A DNA stretch of 64,000 nucleotides from Psychrobacillus mangrovi. GTDB lineage: Bacteria > Bacillota > Bacilli > Bacillales_A > Planococcaceae. The notes beneath the pieces were generated by a model. That model did not search any database, was not told the origin of the DNA, and saw only the letters and a list, made by a program, of their open reading frames with translations. Numbering within the stretch: the first letter of the stretch is position 1; each line of letters starts with the position of its first letter. The DNA lies in assembly GCF_037104765.1 (NCBI RefSeq), contig NZ_JBAWSY010000001.1:310001-374000 (forward strand), given 5' to 3'. Below, piece after piece: positions 26,440 to 34,564 of the stretch. The position numbers were made by a program, and so were the translations under genes.

Positions 26440-27150
26440 CTACTCTCTCTCTTCTAACCAATTATAAAAAGACACTTTTGTAGAACTGGAAACTTGTTCT
26501 ACTTTTTTGGGAACAGGAATCTGTTGTCTGAAATTAGAAGACTCTTTTTCAGCAGCTTCTACAGTTTTAATATTTTTCTTCTTCCATTCAAATAAAATTC
26601 GGTCTATATACCGTAAACTAAGCTTTTGGGCTAGTACCGCCTCTTTAAGCGCTAACCGAATTAGTGAAGGAGAATGCTGGTCTTGGTCAAACCACATTCC
26701 TATCGTTTCGTATTCCATCGGAGATAACAGTCTTCCAAACTCTTGCTCAAACAACTTATATATACTACCTTCTTCTACTTTCATCTGCTGATCTTCTTCT
26801 TTGTTTTCTTCAAGCTCTGCGTAATTCAACAGTAAGTTCCAGAGACTCTGAAAATCATAATATTCATAACGAACACCTTGCTCATCAATTTGCTGTTCAA
26901 TTTGAATAAAACCTTTTTGTAAAAGTCGTTGTAAAATACCTACTACTTTATTTTCATCAAAATACGTCTTGTCCACTAGATTTTGTGGAGTTGGAAAGTG
27001 AATTCCAGCCTCACCAAAAGCAATCAGATGAAGAAGTATTATGGCTTCCTCATCTTTAACATCAATCATTTTATAGTAGTTAAAAAAAAGCTGGGAAATG
27101 GTCACATTTCCCTGCTCTGTCCAAATACGGAGTCGATCTCGCTTTTGCAT
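26440..27150 (-). CDS. dnaD: Primosomal DNA-remodelling protein DnaD
   Basis: This 236-residue replication-initiation protein acts with DnaA, DnaB and DnaI to load helicase at the origin. It has an N-terminal winged-helix DDBH1 domain (about 1-100, GIHFPTPQNL and the wing) and a C-terminal DDBH2 domain (about 130-205) carrying the YxxxIxxxW motif as YIDRILFEW. A short tail ends FYNWLEERE. ATG 27150 follows GAGGGAGACGAGT. nth starts 11 bases after its stop. It is preceded by a 90-base gap after asnS. Confidence 0.93.
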   Translation of the reverse strand: MQKRDRLRIWTEQGNVTISQLFFNYYKMIDVKDEEAIILLHLIAFGEAGIHFPTPQNLVDKTYFDENKVVGILQRLLQKGFIQIEQQIDEQGVRYEYYDFQSLWNLLLNYAELEENKEEDQQMKVEEGSIYKLFEQEFGRLLSPMEYETIGMWFDQDQHSPSLIRLALKEAVLAQKLSLRYIDRILFEWKKKNIKTVEAAEKESSNFRQQIPVPKKVEQVSSSTKVSFYNWLEERE

Positions 27151-27240
27151 ACTCGTCTCCCTCTCTTTTTAATCCAGCCATAACGCCTTGTCCCTTTATG
27201 TAAGAAAAATAACATAATGAGGCAAGACGATAGCAATTCC

Positions 27241-28536
27241 TTATGGATATAATCTGTTTAATAAACGTGGGAATGGAATAGACTCACGTACATGTTCTGC
27301 ACCACTTAACCATGCAACTGTTCTTTCTAATCCAAGTCCAAAACCTGAATGTGGCACGGAACCTTGTTTACGAAGCTCTAAATACCATGCATATGCTGCT
27401 TCATCTAAACCATGCTCTTCTATGCGTTGTTTTAAAAGATCATAGTCGTGAATACGCTCGGATCCACCAATAATTTCTCCATAACCTTCTGGAGCAATTA
27501 AGTCTGCACATAATACAACGTCATCTCTATCTGGATGAGGTTGCATATAGAAAGGTTTGATACCTACTGGATAATGCGTAATGAAAACAGGTTTGTCATA
27601 GCTTTCTGCAATGGCTGTTTCGTGAGGAGAACCAAAATCATCACCCCATTGAATATCATCAAATCCTTTTTCATGTAAAAATTTAATAGCATCATCATAG
27701 GAGATACGTGGGAATGGTGCTTTAATATTTTCTAGTTTAGATATATCACGGCCTAGACGCTCTAATTCCAATGTACAATTTTTAACAACTGCTTGTGCTA
27801 TATATTCAACATATTGCTCTTGTACTTCTAAGTTTTCGTCGAATTCTACAAATGCCATTTCTGGCTCGATCATCCAAAATTCAATTAAATGACGACGAGT
27901 TTTGGATTTTTCTGCACGGAATGTAGGTCCAAAAGAAAATACTTTACCAAGGGCCATTGCAGAAGCTTCTAAGTATAATTGTCCTGATTGCGATAAATAA
28001 GCATCCTCATCAAAATATTTTGTATGGAACAATTCGGAAGTACCTTCTGGAGACGATCCAGTTAGGATAGGTGGGTCCATTTTTACAAATCCATTATTAT
28101 TAAAAAACTCATATGTAGCGCGAATAATCTCATTACGAATTTTCATAATAGCATGTTGTTTTCTTGAACGTAACCATAAATGACGGTTGTCCATTAAAAA
28201 CTCCGTACCATGTTCTTTAGGTGTGATTGGGAAGTCTACTGCAGCATGAATTACTTCAATTTGTTTTACCTGTAACTCATAACCAAAGGAAGAACGATCG
28301 TCTTTCATAACTTCTCCTATTACATACATAGAAGTTTCTTGTGTTAATCCCTTTGCAACTTGAAAAATTTCTTCTCCAACTTCCTCTTTTACAACAACTC
28401 CTTGTACAAATCCAGAACCGTCACGTAGTTGTAAAAATGCAATTTTACCACTTGAACGTTTATTTGCTAGCCATGCACCAAGTTTAATTGTTTCTCCGAC
28501 ATGGTTCCCCATATCTTTAATCATAATTTTTTTCAT
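27241..28536 (-). CDS. asnS: Asparaginyl-tRNA synthetase
   Basis: This 431-residue class IIb synthetase charges tRNA-Asn. It has an N-terminal OB-fold anticodon domain (about 1-105, LGAWLANKRSSGKIAFLQLR) and a catalytic core with motif 2 (FRAEKSKTRRH) and motif 3 (GLGLERTVAWL). The start is ATG 28536 behind TTGGAGGGTAAC; the open frame reaches further upstream but that part overlaps ypmB and resembles nothing. It ends RLLNRLYP as in the family. The next gene upstream is ypmB with a 28-base gap; aspB, present between them in B. subtilis, is absent. Confidence 0.96.
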   Translation of the reverse strand: MKKIMIKDMGNHVGETIKLGAWLANKRSSGKIAFLQLRDGSGFVQGVVVKEEVGEEIFQVAKGLTQETSMYVIGEVMKDDRSSFGYELQVKQIEVIHAAVDFPITPKEHGTEFLMDNRHLWLRSRKQHAIMKIRNEIIRATYEFFNNNGFVKMDPPILTGSSPEGTSELFHTKYFDEDAYLSQSGQLYLEASAMALGKVFSFGPTFRAEKSKTRRHLIEFWMIEPEMAFVEFDENLEVQEQYVEYIAQAVVKNCTLELERLGRDISKLENIKAPFPRISYDDAIKFLHEKGFDDIQWGDDFGSPHETAIAESYDKPVFITHYPVGIKPFYMQPHPDRDDVVLCADLIAPEGYGEIIGGSERIHDYDLLKQRIEEHGLDEAAYAWYLELRKQGSVPHSGFGLGLERTVAWLSGAEHVRESIPFPRLLNRLYP

Positions 28537-28564
28537 GTTACCCTCCAAAAATTCAAAAGTTAAA

Positions 28565-29053
28565 TTATAAGTTTGAAATACGCTTCCACCAATCTCCGTT
28601 ATTAAATAACAAATACACATAACCAAGGTTATTGTCTTTGTTAACAAACGTGATTTCCCAAACTGGGCCTACTTCTTCTACTCCAAGTTTAGCATGTAAT
28701 AGTTTGCTGTTTTTTTCCTCTTTCATTGCTAGTTCAATCGCTTGTTCTTTTGTTATTCCATCCTTTAAATTAACTTCCATTATAGCTTCATCTGTCTTTT
28801 TTTCTGGAATGAAGAATGCTTTTTCTTCTCCTTTATCAGTTGTACCTATAACTGTATGGAATGTCTCTGAACTATTATAAACATAAGAATCGTTAATATC
28901 GGATAGCAAATCATTTTGTATTACATATGATTCAGCATCTTCGCTAGCAGCATTGAAAGGAGCTTTTGCTTGAAAGTAAATAAGTGAGCTAAGAACAACC
29001 GTTAGACTAATTAAAAAAATAACAATAAACAGGATCCATTTTTTTACTGCCAT
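28565..29053 (-). CDS. ypmB: YpmB family membrane-anchored protein (DUF5590)
   Basis: This 162-residue protein has an N-terminal membrane anchor (about 5-27, WILFIVIFLISLTVVLSSLI) and an extracellular PepSY-like region. The AIELAMKEE helix followed by a sheet (GPVWEITFVNKDN, GYVYLLFNNGDW) is typical of PepSY/YpeB-type modules. The function is unknown. Its neighbours ypmA and dinG upstream and asnS downstream keep the B. subtilis order. The start ATG 29053 is preceded by AGGACTTAAATA, and only three bases separate it from ypmA. Confidence 0.85.
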   Translation of the reverse strand: MAVKKWILFIVIFLISLTVVLSSLIYFQAKAPFNAASEDAESYVIQNDLLSDINDSYVYNSSETFHTVIGTTDKGEEKAFFIPEKKTDEAIMEVNLKDGITKEQAIELAMKEEKNSKLLHAKLGVEEVGPVWEITFVNKDNNLGYVYLLFNNGDWWKRISNL

Positions 29054-29056
29054 TAT

Positions 29057-29227
29057 TTAAGTCCTATATATGGTAAATACTGCTTTTTCTTGATCTTGCT
29101 TATCAAGCGCCAATCCAAACATTAAATCCTGTTCTTTTAATGTACGATTTAAAGCATCAACCACTTTATATAAGTCACTTTGATAATTTATCGTAACGGT
29201 TGATAGCACTTCAATTTTGTTTTCCAT
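29057..29227 (-). CDS. ypmA: YpmA small conserved protein (DUF4264)
   Basis: This 56-residue cytoplasmic protein is highly similar in recalled pattern to B. subtilis YpmA: it opens MENKIEVLSTVTINYQSDLY, has LNRTLKEQDLMFGLAL, and ends KAVFTIYRT. Function is unknown. ATG 29227 has the purine-rich sequence AAGCGGG 12 bases upstream. It lies 22 bases downstream of dinG and three bases upstream of ypmB, so dinG-ypmA-ypmB form one transcription unit. Confidence 0.88.
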   Translation of the reverse strand: MENKIEVLSTVTINYQSDLYKVVDALNRTLKEQDLMFGLALDKQDQEKAVFTIYRT

Positions 29228-29249
29228 ATTTCTACCCGCTTTCTAAAAC

Positions 29250-32009
29250 TCATACTCCCTTAGTATACCAATTTTCAAGCTCTAAGACCATATTTTCTAG
29301 AGAGACTTTCTTAACTGGAATATTAGGAATTGCCTGTATAAAATCATTTCCATAGGACTTTGTTTCAATTCTTCTATCCAGCACGATAAAGACTCCCTTA
29401 TCTGAAGAGGATCGGATCAAGCGACCAAAACCTTGTCTAAAGCGTAGAACAGCCTCTGGTAAAGAATATGCAGTAAAAGGGTTTTGACCATTAATCGTTA
29501 ATAATTCAGCTCTCTTTTTAAATAAAGGATCTTCAGGTGAGGAAAAAGGAAGTCTCACCATAATAATAACGGATAATGCATCTCCCGGGACGTCCACTCC
29601 TTCCCAAAAGCTGTTTGTACCAAATAATACAGATTTAGAAAAACGCTGAAATGATTTTAATAAGCGCATTCTACTTCCTGATGACATACCCTGTGCAAAT
29701 AACATATAATCATCTAACAGTTCAGTTTCCTGTATCAAGTCTACTGTTTTTCGCAGCATATCTTGTGAGGTGAATAAAACAAAACATCTTCCTTCAGTAA
29801 CAAGGACTGTTTGAACAATTGCTTCTGCGATGGATTCAATATAGTCACTTTGAGATACATTCTGTATATCTGGCATATCGTCAACAATTAATAATTCTGC
29901 TCCTTTATAATAATCAGCAGAAGCTTTAAATGTATTAATACTTACATTATTATCCAATCCTAACTGAGATGTGATGAAATGACGATTTGTTGGCACAGAA
30001 AGTGTTCCCGAAGTCCATATAACCGCCCCTTCTTCTCTTAAGGGATTGAGGGCATTTTTAATATCTTGTTGATAGTTCAAAGGTCTTTTAATAATAGTTA
30101 AGCTTCCCGGTATACTTCTTGTATCTATTTCCAACCACTTTGCTTCAAGTGTTTCTTCTTGTAAAAAGATTTCATCCCATTCGCTAGCTTTTATTTCTAG
30201 CTCTTGAATCCAATATTCCCATTCGTTCAAAATTATCGATGAATGAATCTCATTAAAATGATTCGAATAAGAATGAATAATGGATTTTGCAGATAAAATA
30301 AAAGTTTGAATGGTGTTTGCGACTCTTCGCAAAATGGAATCATCTAAATCTAATTCTCCTAGAAGAATGGACTTTTTTGTATTCTTATATCGCGTTTTTG
30401 TTTGCTTCGCAGAGTGAATAATAACGGAAATAGTATCATCAAAAATATTTACCACTTCAACAAACTGCGTTTCCAAGCGTAATCGCAAAGCTAATGGGAT
30501 ATGCAAAACTGACAATTTATAAAGTAAATGTTCCGTATCTAATGTCCCAAATTGTCCTAGTACATATTTCCAATTTGTATAAGAAAAGACACGTTCTTTT
30601 CTAGACATACTCGCATGAATAAATTGATGGGCCTCATCGATTATAGTTGCGCATCCATTTGCCAATAACCTATTTTCTCTTTCTTGATCAGCTAATATCA
30701 TGGCATGATTGGTAACTAAAATATCGCATTTTTCACTTTTACGAATTGCTCTATGATAAAAGTCTTCAACTTCTAGTTCTTCCATATTAAATCGATCAGT
30801 TCTTCTAATTTTATCTATAAAAAGTTGACCACCGCCTGAAACATTTAACTCGGTCAAGTCCCCTTCTTCTGTTAGAGTTAACCAAACTAATATTTGCATA
30901 ATTGTAAATGTCTCATCATATGATTCGTCATCTAATTGAAGGTGCTGCCAAAATCGATACAAATCTATATAATGATGCATCCCTTTCAATTTTCCAACTC
31001 GGATTTGCACGCCTAACAGTTTATTTAATTTAGGAATTTCTTCTAAGATTAGTTGATCAATTAAATGGGTTGTATACGTACTAACAATGACTGGTTTCTG
31101 TTGCTTCATAGCATAAATCGTAGCAGGTAGTAAATAACCTAAAGTTTTGCCAATGCCAGTTTCCGCCTCACAAACAATCTCCTTTTTTTCTATCATTGCA
31201 TCGTGTATCGTATCCATTAATTCAAATTGTCCTAGACGCTCTTCAAATCGTGGCATACTTTTATTGAACAAGCTCAATTTAGAGGTTTTCTTCTTGGGAT
31301 AACTTAACTGGATTGGTTGAGAATAAATCTCCTCCTGCACATATTTTAAAGGAATGGAATGATAAGTTGGATAATTCTTTGTTTCGTACACTTTTCTTTT
31401 ATTAGACAATACCTCAAAGAAAAGTAAAGATAAGTTAGATTTTAAATGAAATGATCTTTTATGTAGTAATTCGATTGTTCTTAGTGGTAAATGGGAAAGC
31501 TGCTCTATGCATTTTAAAAGTAAATGTGCAGTAGCTAGTGCGTCGTCGTCTGCACGATGCGCAGATTGCAACTCAATATGTAACTCCGATGAAATATCTT
31601 GAAGCTTATAACTATACAGATTTGGGAACATTAGTTTTGTAAACTCAACTGTATCCATCTTCTTGCAAATTAATTTTGGAAGTCCAACTCTTTTAAGTTC
31701 ATTTTGTAAAAAAGGAAGATCAAAATGTACATTATGCGCAACAAAAATATGATCTTGAAGCATGTCTAAAATGTGAGAACCAACTTCTTCAAAAAGAGGA
31801 GCATCCACTACATCTTCATCTTTAATTTTTGTTAAATCTTGAATAAAGAAAGGAATTGACTTTTCCGGATTAATAAAAGACGTATACGTATTTGCGATTT
31901 TATAGTCATTTATAAACACAATTGCTATCTGAATTATGCGGTCACCATTAGAAGATGAATGGCCTGTTGTTTCAATATCAACAACTGCATATTTATGATT
32001 TTCCACCAT
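29250..32009 (-). CDS. dinG: DinG-type exonuclease/helicase-like protein
   Basis: This 919-residue protein has an N-terminal DEDDh exonuclease domain (about 5-170: VVDIETTGHSS, HNVHFDLPFL, HRADDDA) joined to a superfamily 2 helicase-like module. The latter has Walker A AETGIGKT and a DEAH box (IIDEAHQF) and ends with FRQGFGRLIRSS. The iron-sulfur cysteines of E. coli DinG are missing here; the corresponding stretch has KGMHHYIDLYRF. S. aureus DinG of this architecture is known as a nuclease rather than a helicase, so that activity is likely. ATG 32009 or the adjacent GTG at 32006 could be the start; TGAGG lies close to both. Confidence 0.93.
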   Translation of the reverse strand: MVENHKYAVVDIETTGHSSSNGDRIIQIAIVFINDYKIANTYTSFINPEKSIPFFIQDLTKIKDEDVVDAPLFEEVGSHILDMLQDHIFVAHNVHFDLPFLQNELKRVGLPKLICKKMDTVEFTKLMFPNLYSYKLQDISSELHIELQSAHRADDDALATAHLLLKCIEQLSHLPLRTIELLHKRSFHLKSNLSLLFFEVLSNKRKVYETKNYPTYHSIPLKYVQEEIYSQPIQLSYPKKKTSKLSLFNKSMPRFEERLGQFELMDTIHDAMIEKKEIVCEAETGIGKTLGYLLPATIYAMKQQKPVIVSTYTTHLIDQLILEEIPKLNKLLGVQIRVGKLKGMHHYIDLYRFWQHLQLDDESYDETFTIMQILVWLTLTEEGDLTELNVSGGGQLFIDKIRRTDRFNMEELEVEDFYHRAIRKSEKCDILVTNHAMILADQERENRLLANGCATIIDEAHQFIHASMSRKERVFSYTNWKYVLGQFGTLDTEHLLYKLSVLHIPLALRLRLETQFVEVVNIFDDTISVIIHSAKQTKTRYKNTKKSILLGELDLDDSILRRVANTIQTFILSAKSIIHSYSNHFNEIHSSIILNEWEYWIQELEIKASEWDEIFLQEETLEAKWLEIDTRSIPGSLTIIKRPLNYQQDIKNALNPLREEGAVIWTSGTLSVPTNRHFITSQLGLDNNVSINTFKASADYYKGAELLIVDDMPDIQNVSQSDYIESIAEAIVQTVLVTEGRCFVLFTSQDMLRKTVDLIQETELLDDYMLFAQGMSSGSRMRLLKSFQRFSKSVLFGTNSFWEGVDVPGDALSVIIMVRLPFSSPEDPLFKKRAELLTINGQNPFTAYSLPEAVLRFRQGFGRLIRSSSDKGVFIVLDRRIETKSYGNDFIQAIPNIPVKKVSLENMVLELENWYTKGV

Positions 32010-32173
32010 TCCTCAACTCACAATTCTTATTTTTAAAAGTAAAAGAACCAAAGACTCTCTCTTAAAAAATTGTAACACATTCACCAATAAGAAACGAAAA
32101 ATTTGATGTAATCATTTAAAATAAATGCTGGTTAAAACATGCTTGCATTTTTAATACATAAAACTTTAAACTC

Positions 32174-32294
32174 GGATGTTCGCTTACCGCACGCTACGCA
32201 TGAGCCTCCGCAGGATGAGTCGCTCCTTCGTCACTCCCACATCCTTTATGGGGTCTCATTCTTCGCGCTCCTGTGGCGTGTAAGGCGCACATCC
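32174..32294 (+). repeat. Repeat family A, copy 2
   Basis: This 121-base GC-rich element runs from GGATGTTCGCTTACCGCACG to AAGGCGCACATCC with imperfect terminal inverted repeats. It is nearly identical to copy 3 at 32416 and is related to the inverted copy at 9813. Confidence 0.8.
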
Positions 32295-32415
32295 TGAAGA
32301 CACAACTTCATAAAGTGTCATCTTAGTCTAAGGGGTAACGTATGCCTATATATGAGTATGTTCTCAACAACATTTTTATATATTATTTGCTACAACAACT
32401 TATAAAGCAAAACAC

Positions 32416-32536
32416 GGATGTGCGCTTGCCGCACGCTACGCATGAGCCTCCGCAGGATGAGTCGCTCCTTTGTCGCTCCCACATCCTTTACGGGGTCTCA
32501 TTCTTCGCGCTCCTGCGGCGTGTAAGGCGCACATCC
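32416..32536 (+). repeat. Repeat family A, copy 3
   Basis: This 121-base element has the same ends and interior as copy 2, differing at a few positions (for example TGTGCGCTTG against TGTTCGCTTA). Apparent reading frames through it are rejected as coding. Confidence 0.8.
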
Positions 32537-32646
32537 TGAAAATAGCCAATGATACAGTAACTTTTAATTAAAAGAGTGAAAGCAGAATTTATTTATTGTT
32601 CAACATTTAATAGAGTCTACATTAATCATAATCAAGAGAATTCACT

Positions 32647-32746
32647 GGCATTCGCGCCTTGCGAACCGCATGACGTGCCGTATGAGACAGCGAAATGCGC
32701 TTGCGCATACAGCGGCTCATACGGACGTGCGGCCAGCGCGAATGCC
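32647..32746 (+). repeat. Repeat family B, copy 1 (nested palindrome)
   Basis: This 100-base element has perfect 11-bp terminal inverted repeats (GGCATTCGCGC at 32647-32657 with GCGCGAATGCC at 32736-32746). Inside lie CCGTATGAG pairing with CTCATACGG, flanking ACGT blocks, and a central ATGCGCTTGCGCAT hairpin. The whole could fold as one long interrupted stem. It is strikingly GC-rich against its AT-rich surroundings. No protein is encoded. Confidence 0.8.
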
Positions 32747-32809
32747 TATAGTCGGTGATGTCTCTTTTCAATTCTGTATATATTATTGGTACTTAGAAAT
32801 CGTAAAAAT

Positions 32810-32836
32810 GGATGTACGCTTGCCGCATATCCTGTA
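32810..32836 (+). repeat. Repeat family A, deleted remnant
   Basis: GGATGTACGCTTGCCGCA joins directly to a TATCCTG end, as if almost the whole interior of a family A element had been lost between its two ends. Confidence 0.55.
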
Positions 32837-32954
32837 AACATCCCAATAAATCTGAAATAATTATCGAAAGAAGCAATCCTACCCCCTGTTATAGGGATTA
32901 TTGATTTAACAATACATTAATAGAATCTACATTATTTCTACAAAAAGATGTACT

Positions 32955-33054
32955 GGCATTCGCACCTTGCGAGCCGCATGACGTGCCGTATGAGACAGCG
33001 AAATGCGCTTGCGCATATAGCGGCTCATGCGGACGTGCGGCCAGCGCGAATGCC
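32955..33054 (+). repeat. Repeat family B, copy 2 (nested palindrome)
   Basis: This 100-base element differs from copy 1 at only four positions. The left end reads GGCATTCGCAC, breaking one terminal pair, and the inner arm reads CTCATGCGG. The bases before it (ATAGAATCTACATTA against ATAGAGTCTACATTA before copy 1) are also alike, so flank and element were duplicated together. Confidence 0.8.
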
Positions 33055-33120
33055 TATAATTGGTGATCTATCTATTCAAATCTATGCTTATTATTAATTA
33101 TTCTTTGATCTCAGAAAAAC

Positions 33121-33140
33121 GGATGTGCGCTTGTTGTGCT
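33121..33140 (+). repeat. Repeat family A, 5' end fragment
   Basis: GGATGTGCGCTTG matches the left end of copies 2 and 3, preceded by AAAAAC as copy 4 is by AAAAAT; the remainder is absent. The AT-rich spacers of 32010-33180 contain no other recognisable feature. Confidence 0.5.
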
Positions 33141-33177
33141 AAGGACAGGCTTTGGTTACATTGGTTACCACATAATT

Positions 33178-33221
33178 AAAAAGATGCGTGGGACGTGACT
33201 ATGTCACACTCCTCGCATCTT
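33178..33221 (-). terminator. Rho-independent terminator of the panBCD operon
   Basis: An 8-bp outer stem (33181-33188 with 33214-33221) and an inner GTGAC/GTCAC hairpin are followed on the minus strand by TTTTTAATTAT. It is about 110 bases past the panD stop. Confidence 0.7.
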
Positions 33222-33330
33222 GTAAAGTTTGCTTGCATATCAATCCAAAATGATTAACTTATAATATAGATGTACAATTTTTATATTTTTCCAATAGCTC
33301 TATTGGACTTATCAAATTAACATTATTAGA

Positions 33331-33714
33331 TTACATCACTGTTGCTTCAGGTTCATAATGTATTATTTCTCTAATCGTATTATTTTCATTCATAATAGCA
33401 ACTGTTGGCTGATGTGTTTTTGCTTCATCATTCATCACATAAGCATAAGAAAGAATTATTACGATATCGCCTCGTTGAACAAGGCGAGCTGCTGCTCCAT
33501 TTACGCAAATAACCCCGCTTCCTCTTTCTCCAGCGATAATATAGGTTTCAAAACGTGCTCCATTGTTATTATTTACAATGTGAACTTTTTCGTTAGGTAG
33601 CATTCCTACTGCATCCAATAGATCTTGATCGATTGTAATACTTCCTACATAATTTAAATCTGCTTGAGTCACAACTGCGCGGTGTATTTTACTATTTAAC
33701 ATCATACGTAACAT
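33331..33714 (-). CDS. panD: Aspartate 1-decarboxylase proenzyme
   Basis: This 127-residue pyruvoyl enzyme converts L-aspartate to beta-alanine for pantothenate synthesis. The self-cleavage site is the Gly-Ser of NYVGSITID near residue 25; the serine becomes the pyruvoyl group. Conserved blocks EKVHIVNNNNGARFETY and SGVICVNGAAARLVQ confirm the family. ATG 33714 gives the same length as the B. subtilis enzyme; the ATG four codons earlier overlaps panC and lacks a spaced site. It is the last gene of panB-panC-panD, four bases after the panC stop. Confidence 0.95.
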   Translation of the reverse strand: MLRMMLNSKIHRAVVTQADLNYVGSITIDQDLLDAVGMLPNEKVHIVNNNNGARFETYIIAGERGSGVICVNGAAARLVQRGDIVIILSYAYVMNDEAKTHQPTVAIMNENNTIREIIHYEPEATVM

Positions 33715-33718
33715 TCTG

Positions 33719-34564
33719 TTACACATCCTTTACTTCTACTATTATATTATCTATCAATCGGGCATTTTCAAAAAAAACTGCTGATGCAAACAATACTTGC
33801 TCCACGTTATTCAGGTCTGTTTGTAAGTTCGGATAGGACAATGCTTGCATATAGTCTATTCTACCAGAGGTATTTTGTTCAATATGAGCCTTACCTTTTG
33901 CTAGCGCATCTTGAATATTTTTTGTTTCTATCCATGTTTCGGTTGCAATAGTTAATGCTTTATATAAATGGATGGCTTCTACTCTTTCTTTTTCGCTTAA
34001 AAAGACATTACGTGAACTTTTTGCAAGTCCATCTGCTTCCCGAACAGTTGGCACGCGTACAATTTGCACAGGAAAATTATATCCCTGAACGAATGTCTCT
34101 ATAATTGCAAGTTGTTGTGCGTCTTTTTGACCAAAATACGCTTTTGTCGGTTGCACTAAATGAAATAACTTAGTTATCACTTTTAATACACCGTCAAAAT
34201 GTCCTGGTCTGCTCTCTCCGCAAAGTTTAGTGGAAAGCTCCCCCGCGTGAATAGAAATGCCGCTTTCAAATGGGTACATTTCTGAAACTGATGGTACAAA
34301 AAGAACATCTACCCCTGCTTTTGTTGCAAGTTCGGTATCATGTTCGATATCTCTTGGGTATCGATCTAAATCTTCGTTGGGACCAAACTGAGCGGGATTG
34401 ACAAAAATACTTGATACGACAATATCATTTTCCACTCTCGCTTTATTTAATAAAGCGAGATGCCCTTCATGTAAGTATCCCATTGTAGGAACTAATCCAA
34501 TTGTTTTTCCTTTATTACTATATAAAAAGTCTTGTAACTCATTGATTGTTTGTACTGTTTTCAT
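33719..34564 (-). CDS. panC: Pantothenate synthetase
   Basis: This 281-residue ATP-dependent ligase joins pantoate and beta-alanine. It has the nucleotidyl-transferase signatures VPTMGYLHEGHLAL (HxGH), FVNPAQFGPNEDL and YFGQKDAQQ, with the late KSSRN loop. ATG 34564 is chosen because GGAGG is five bases upstream inside the 3' end of panB, giving a 26-base overlap with that gene; the first in-frame ATG has no such site. Cytoplasmic, middle gene of the operon. Confidence 0.95.
   Translation of the reverse strand: MKTVQTINELQDFLYSNKGKTIGLVPTMGYLHEGHLALLNKARVENDIVVSSIFVNPAQFGPNEDLDRYPRDIEHDTELATKAGVDVLFVPSVSEMYPFESGISIHAGELSTKLCGESRPGHFDGVLKVITKLFHLVQPTKAYFGQKDAQQLAIIETFVQGYNFPVQIVRVPTVREADGLAKSSRNVFLSEKERVEAIHLYKALTIATETWIETKNIQDALAKGKAHIEQNTSGRIDYMQALSYPNLQTDLNNVEQVLFASAVFFENARLIDNIIVEVKDV

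Noticed and set aside
28537..28647. N-terminal extension of AsnS by 37 residues
   Set aside because: The extension overlaps ypmB in another frame; a strong ribosome site stands before ATG 28536, which gives the normal AsnS start.
32342..32758. Two plus-strand ORFs with MPHATHEPPQDES-like Pro/Arg-rich products
   Set aside because: They read through repeat families A and B; composition follows the GC-rich palindromes, no ribosome site.
32010..33330. Possible CRISPR array in the repeat-rich gap
   Set aside because: Repeat units are 100-120 bases, few, alternating and irregularly spaced, with no short repeat/spacer pattern and no cas genes.
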